A stretch of DNA of 5,952 nt. Source: an uncultured Kroppenstedtia sp. (lineage in GTDB: Bacteria; Bacillota; Bacilli; Thermoactinomycetales; DSM-45169). The position numbers and the translations under genes are program-made. Under the pieces are notes generated by a model. The model searched no databases and was not told the DNA's origin. It saw only the letters and a list, made by a program, of their open reading frames with translations. How positions within the stretch are numbered: position 1 is the stretch's first letter; every line of letters begins with the position of its first letter. Positions 4,377 to 5,952 of the stretch are shown piece by piece. The DNA is taken from the NCBI GenBank assembly GCA_959600065.1, contig CAUGKZ010000119.1, positions 1-5,952 on the forward strand, read 5' to 3'.

Positions 4377-4817
4377 ATGGCGGACCAGGAGAGAAAAGAA
4401 AGAGAGCATCAGGCCCAGAACCCCGCCGGGGAAAAAGTGTCATTGGAAAACGGGTGGGATCCCTATGGCAGCGGGGCGCCCGATGCCTCAGTCAATCAGT
4501 ATGGATATGACCCGGGATACTGGCAGCAACCGGGAGCCGTCCCCCAGCCGGCACCCTACGGCGGCTGGCAAACTTCCGCCTACCCGTCTCCCTGCTCTGA
4601 AGCCCAGACCGCCTCATCCCCCGGATTTGCGTACGGCACCCCTCCCCAACAACACGCTCCAGCCCCTTACCCGTCATACCCCCATTACCCCTCTTACTAT
4701 TTTCCCTACCATTATAATCCGTATCACCACTACCACCCATACCCTCATTACCCCCCGCACTATCCACACTACTATCCCTCCCCCTATCCGGGATCCCGCC
4801 GGTCTACCGAGGATTGA
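4377..4817 (+). CDS. Low-complexity Tyr/His/Pro-rich protein, possible spore coat component
   Basis: A 146-residue protein that I cannot assign to a named family. Residues 1-26 are charged (MADQERKEREHQ...). Residues 27-95 are rich in Gly, Gln, Pro, Ala and Tyr. Residues 96-138 are almost only Tyr, Pro and His, with recurring YPHYP units (at about 101, 122 and 129). There is one Cys (73), no signal peptide and no predictable fold. The start is ATG 4377 because AAAGGAGG (4361-4368) stands 8 nt upstream; an in-frame ATG at 4323 would add a stretch with no ribosome site. Tyr/His-rich, disordered proteins are common in the Bacillus spore coat, where Tyr can be cross-linked, and the sigma-K-like promoter fits that; His clusters could also bind metal. 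It is a single-gene unit closed by a terminator at 4839-4866. The role is inference. Confidence 0.8.
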   Translation: MADQERKEREHQAQNPAGEKVSLENGWDPYGSGAPDASVNQYGYDPGYWQQPGAVPQPAPYGGWQTSAYPSPCSEAQTASSPGFAYGTPPQQHAPAPYPSYPHYPSYYFPYHYNPYHHYHPYPHYPPHYPHYYPSPYPGSRRSTED

Positions 4818-4838
4818 TCATCGCAGATAGTGAAGGTT

Positions 4839-4866
4839 CCTCCGAAGCAATTTCGGAGGTTTTTTT
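4839..4866 (+). terminator. Intrinsic terminator of the Tyr/His-rich protein gene
   Basis: CCTCCGAA (4839-4846) pairs with TTCGGAGG (4852-4859) around the loop GCAAT, followed by seven T's (4860-4866). There is no T-run on the opposite strand, so it works for the plus-strand gene only. The convergent PPOX gene has no obvious hairpin terminator in 4867-4894. Confidence 0.92.
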
Positions 4867-4894
4867 AATAGGGATGTCAGGTAGTACTTTATCA

Positions 4895-5500
4895 CTATCT
4901 TTCTTCCACCTTCTCCTGAGAGACAAGGGGCAGTTTCATATGGTCGACCGCCATCTGGACCGGCGAAGGCAAATCGGCAGGATTTGGCCAGGTATCGGGC
5001 TGCCAGAGGTGAGAGCGTTTGAATGCTTTGGGACAGTGGATATAGCACTCCTCCACTTCCATCCCGATCCCCACCTTTGGAATTTTCCCCTTGACTTCCA
5101 TCTCGTAGAGTAACTCCGAGTCCTGGAAGATGCAGGCGCGGCCGTTGATCCGTAGCGTCTCCTCCATCCCCGGGATTAAAAAGATCAGCCCCGCACGGGG
5201 ATTAGACAATATATTGCGGAGGGAATCCAGCCGACGGTTGCCGGGGCGATCCGGCACCACTAGATGATGATCATCCACAATGTGCACAAAACCGGGGTCA
5301 TCCCCCCGAGGAGAAACATCACAGGCACCTGTGTTATCAGCAGTAGCCAATAGCAGAAAGGGAGAACGACCGATAAACTCCCGGCAATGGGGATCCAGAT
5401 GATCGATCACCTTTTTCACCACTGGCTCACCAGGAAACCCCATTAGATCACGAAGTTCCTGTTCCGTCGTGATCCGTTCCCGAAAGGGAGAAACAGACAT
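4895..5500 (-). CDS. Pyridoxamine 5'-phosphate oxidase (PPOX) family FMN-binding protein
   Basis: A 201-residue protein of the PPOX/FMN-binding split-barrel superfamily, in the 'probable FMN-dependent enzyme' group that I associate with DR_2398/MSMEG_1061-type proteins. Diagnostic stretches: FIGRSPFLLLATAD (42-55), CDVSPRGDDPGFVHI (60-74), LVVPDRPGNRRLDSLRNIL (80-98), GLIFLIPGMEETLRINGRA (104-122), and VEECYIHCPKAFKRSHLW (149-166). SPRGD, PDRPGNRR and LIPG..ETLR are the flavin-phosphate and substrate-side segments of the barrel. It is cytosolic and probably dimeric. Members reduce or oxidise small molecules with FMN or F420; the actual reaction is unknown. The start ATG at 5500 follows AAAGGAGG (5515-5508) with 7 nt spacing. 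It stands alone on this strand; no clear promoter could be chosen in 5516-5560 (TATTTT at 5553-5548 lacks a good -35). Confidence 0.92.
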   Translation of the reverse strand: MSVSPFRERITTEQELRDLMGFPGEPVVKKVIDHLDPHCREFIGRSPFLLLATADNTGACDVSPRGDDPGFVHIVDDHHLVVPDRPGNRRLDSLRNILSNPRAGLIFLIPGMEETLRINGRACIFQDSELLYEMEVKGKIPKVGIGMEVEECYIHCPKAFKRSHLWQPDTWPNPADLPSPVQMAVDHMKLPLVSQEKVEER

Positions 5501-5552
5501 GTGAGATCCTCCTTTGGAATCAAGCGTTCAGTTCTATAATGATGAAAAATAC

Positions 5553-5759
5553 CTATCCCACCCTATGATTGTTCGTGACCTCGCGAGGCTTTTCCTCTTT
5601 CCCTTCCGGATCCCGAAACACGGGCAAAGCCATCCTGCACATAGAGACGATGGCGATCAGGATTCCCGCAATGGTCAGGACCGGGCGGATCTCCCACAGG
5701 CCAGCTAAAATCCTCCCCAGACGGGCCGAGCGGAGAAAAGTCAGGTGATGAGTGTACCA
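5553..5759 (-). CDS. Possible small membrane protein with no identifiable start
   Basis: On the minus strand a frame ending in TAG (5555-5553) encodes 68 sensible residues from 5759. A basic stretch (FLRSARLGRILAG, about 8-20) is followed by a hydrophobic span VLTIAGILIAIVSM (27-40), then a charged tail (FRDPEGKEEKPREV). That is the pattern of a one-span membrane protein with a positive-inside N-flank. The frame stays open upstream to the window edge but has no ATG, GTG or TTG before Met40. An ATG at 5760-5758 lies one base out of frame, so a single-base deletion would yield an intact 68-residue protein. It could be a frameshifted remnant, a sequencing error, a gene with a rare start, or chance. 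The overlapping 65-codon ORF from that ATG has an unnatural composition and no ribosome site at usable distance. Confidence 0.35.
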   Translation of the reverse strand, partial: WYTHHLTFLRSARLGRILAGLWEIRPVLTIAGILIAIVSMCRMALPVFRDPEGKEEKPREVTNNHRVG

Positions 5760-5790
5760 TGATTTTGAAACCCAGGCACCTCTTTTTCGG

Positions 5791-5831
5791 AAAAAATTGA
5801 ACCAGCCCGTTTTTTCAACAGCGAGCTGGTT
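5791..5831 (-). terminator. Intrinsic terminator of the DUF421-like gene
   Basis: On the minus strand AACCAGCTCG (5831-5822) pairs with CGGGCTGGTT (5809-5800), 10 bp with one G-U pair, around a 12-nt A-rich loop. It is followed by CAATTTTTT (5799-5791). It lies 15 bases past the stop codon of the DUF421-like gene and is oriented to end its transcript. Confidence 0.8.
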
Positions 5832-5845
5832 TCGGGGTGAATCGG

Positions 5846-5952
5846 TTATGGGGTTGACCTGGTCGGATCCTGTCGTTTGTCGATGAAGAGGGTTCCGTCG
5901 CTTTGGATCTGGGCGTAGAACACCTGATCCAGGGAGGTGCCAGCCTGCTTCA
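5846..5952 (-). CDS. DUF421/YetF-type membrane protein, C-terminal end (5' part outside the window)
   Basis: Only the last 34 complete codons are present (frame begins at 5950, stop TAA 5848-5846). They read KQAGTSLDQVFYAQIQSDG followed by TLFIDKRQD and a short polar tail. The 'L-x-x-VFYA-x-IQ-x-DGTL-x-IDK' strand pattern is typical of the soluble C-terminal domain of DUF421 (YetF/YdfS-like) proteins of bacilli, which have three N-terminal membrane helices and a cytosolic domain; several are spore-germination related or of unknown function. With so little sequence the family call is moderate. A terminator follows at 5831-5791. Confidence 0.6.
   Translation of the reverse strand, partial: KQAGTSLDQVFYAQIQSDGTLFIDKRQDPTRSTP

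Noticed and set aside
5535..5540. TATAAT on the plus strand
   Set aside because: It has only a weak TTTGGA at 16 bp upstream, and the following plus-strand frame (5514-5708) looks non-coding. No gene would be served.

Overview
The window looks like chromosomal DNA of a spore-forming, Gram-positive member of Bacillota (Bacillales). Supporting signs are strong AGGAGG-type ribosome binding sites, frequent intrinsic terminators, sigma-A-like promoters, a TTG start, a Tyr/His/Pro-rich protein like a spore coat component, and families common in bacilli (TspO, DUF3891, DUF421). The GC level (roughly half) and the protein flavour fit Thermoactinomycetaceae, but that placement is inference.

Layout. 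1-290 (+): the 3' end of a nitroreductase gene, ending at a bidirectional terminator (298-334) shared with the convergent tspO-like gene (348-818, -). 988-2051 (-): a two-gene operon in which a HAD hydrolase overlaps a VOC/glyoxalase-fold protein by 4 bases (ATGA). 2215-3048 (-): an Erm 23S rRNA adenine N6-methyltransferase of the Erm(D)/Erm(K) branch. 3049-3454: a long, highly structured erm leader. 3455-4147 (-): a DUF3891 protein. 4377-4817 (+): a low-complexity Tyr/His/Pro-rich protein, divergent from DUF3891, with a sigma-K-like promoter and its own terminator. 4895-5500 (-): an FMN-binding PPOX-class protein. 5553-5759 (-): an open frame for a small membrane protein with no clear start. 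5846-5952 (-): the 3' end of a DUF421/YetF-type gene followed by a terminator.

The most notable element is the erm regulatory leader. Reading along the minus strand there is a promoter (3436-3408), a well-placed Shine-Dalgarno, and a 12-13 residue leader peptide containing Arg-Leu-Arg, the '+x+' macrolide stalling motif known from ErmDL. This is followed by a series of hairpins that includes two textbook terminators (3240-3207 and 3096-3068). The 5' arm of the last terminator is complementary over 9 nt to a segment about 200 nt upstream. This reads as a drug-inducible transcription attenuator controlling an intrinsic macrolide-lincosamide-streptogramin B resistance gene, with a leader peptide unlike those I know and an Erm that appears divergent from the named classes.

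The remaining genes are mostly single-gene or two-gene housekeeping or stress units, with no sign of a mobile element, CRISPR array or RNA gene.
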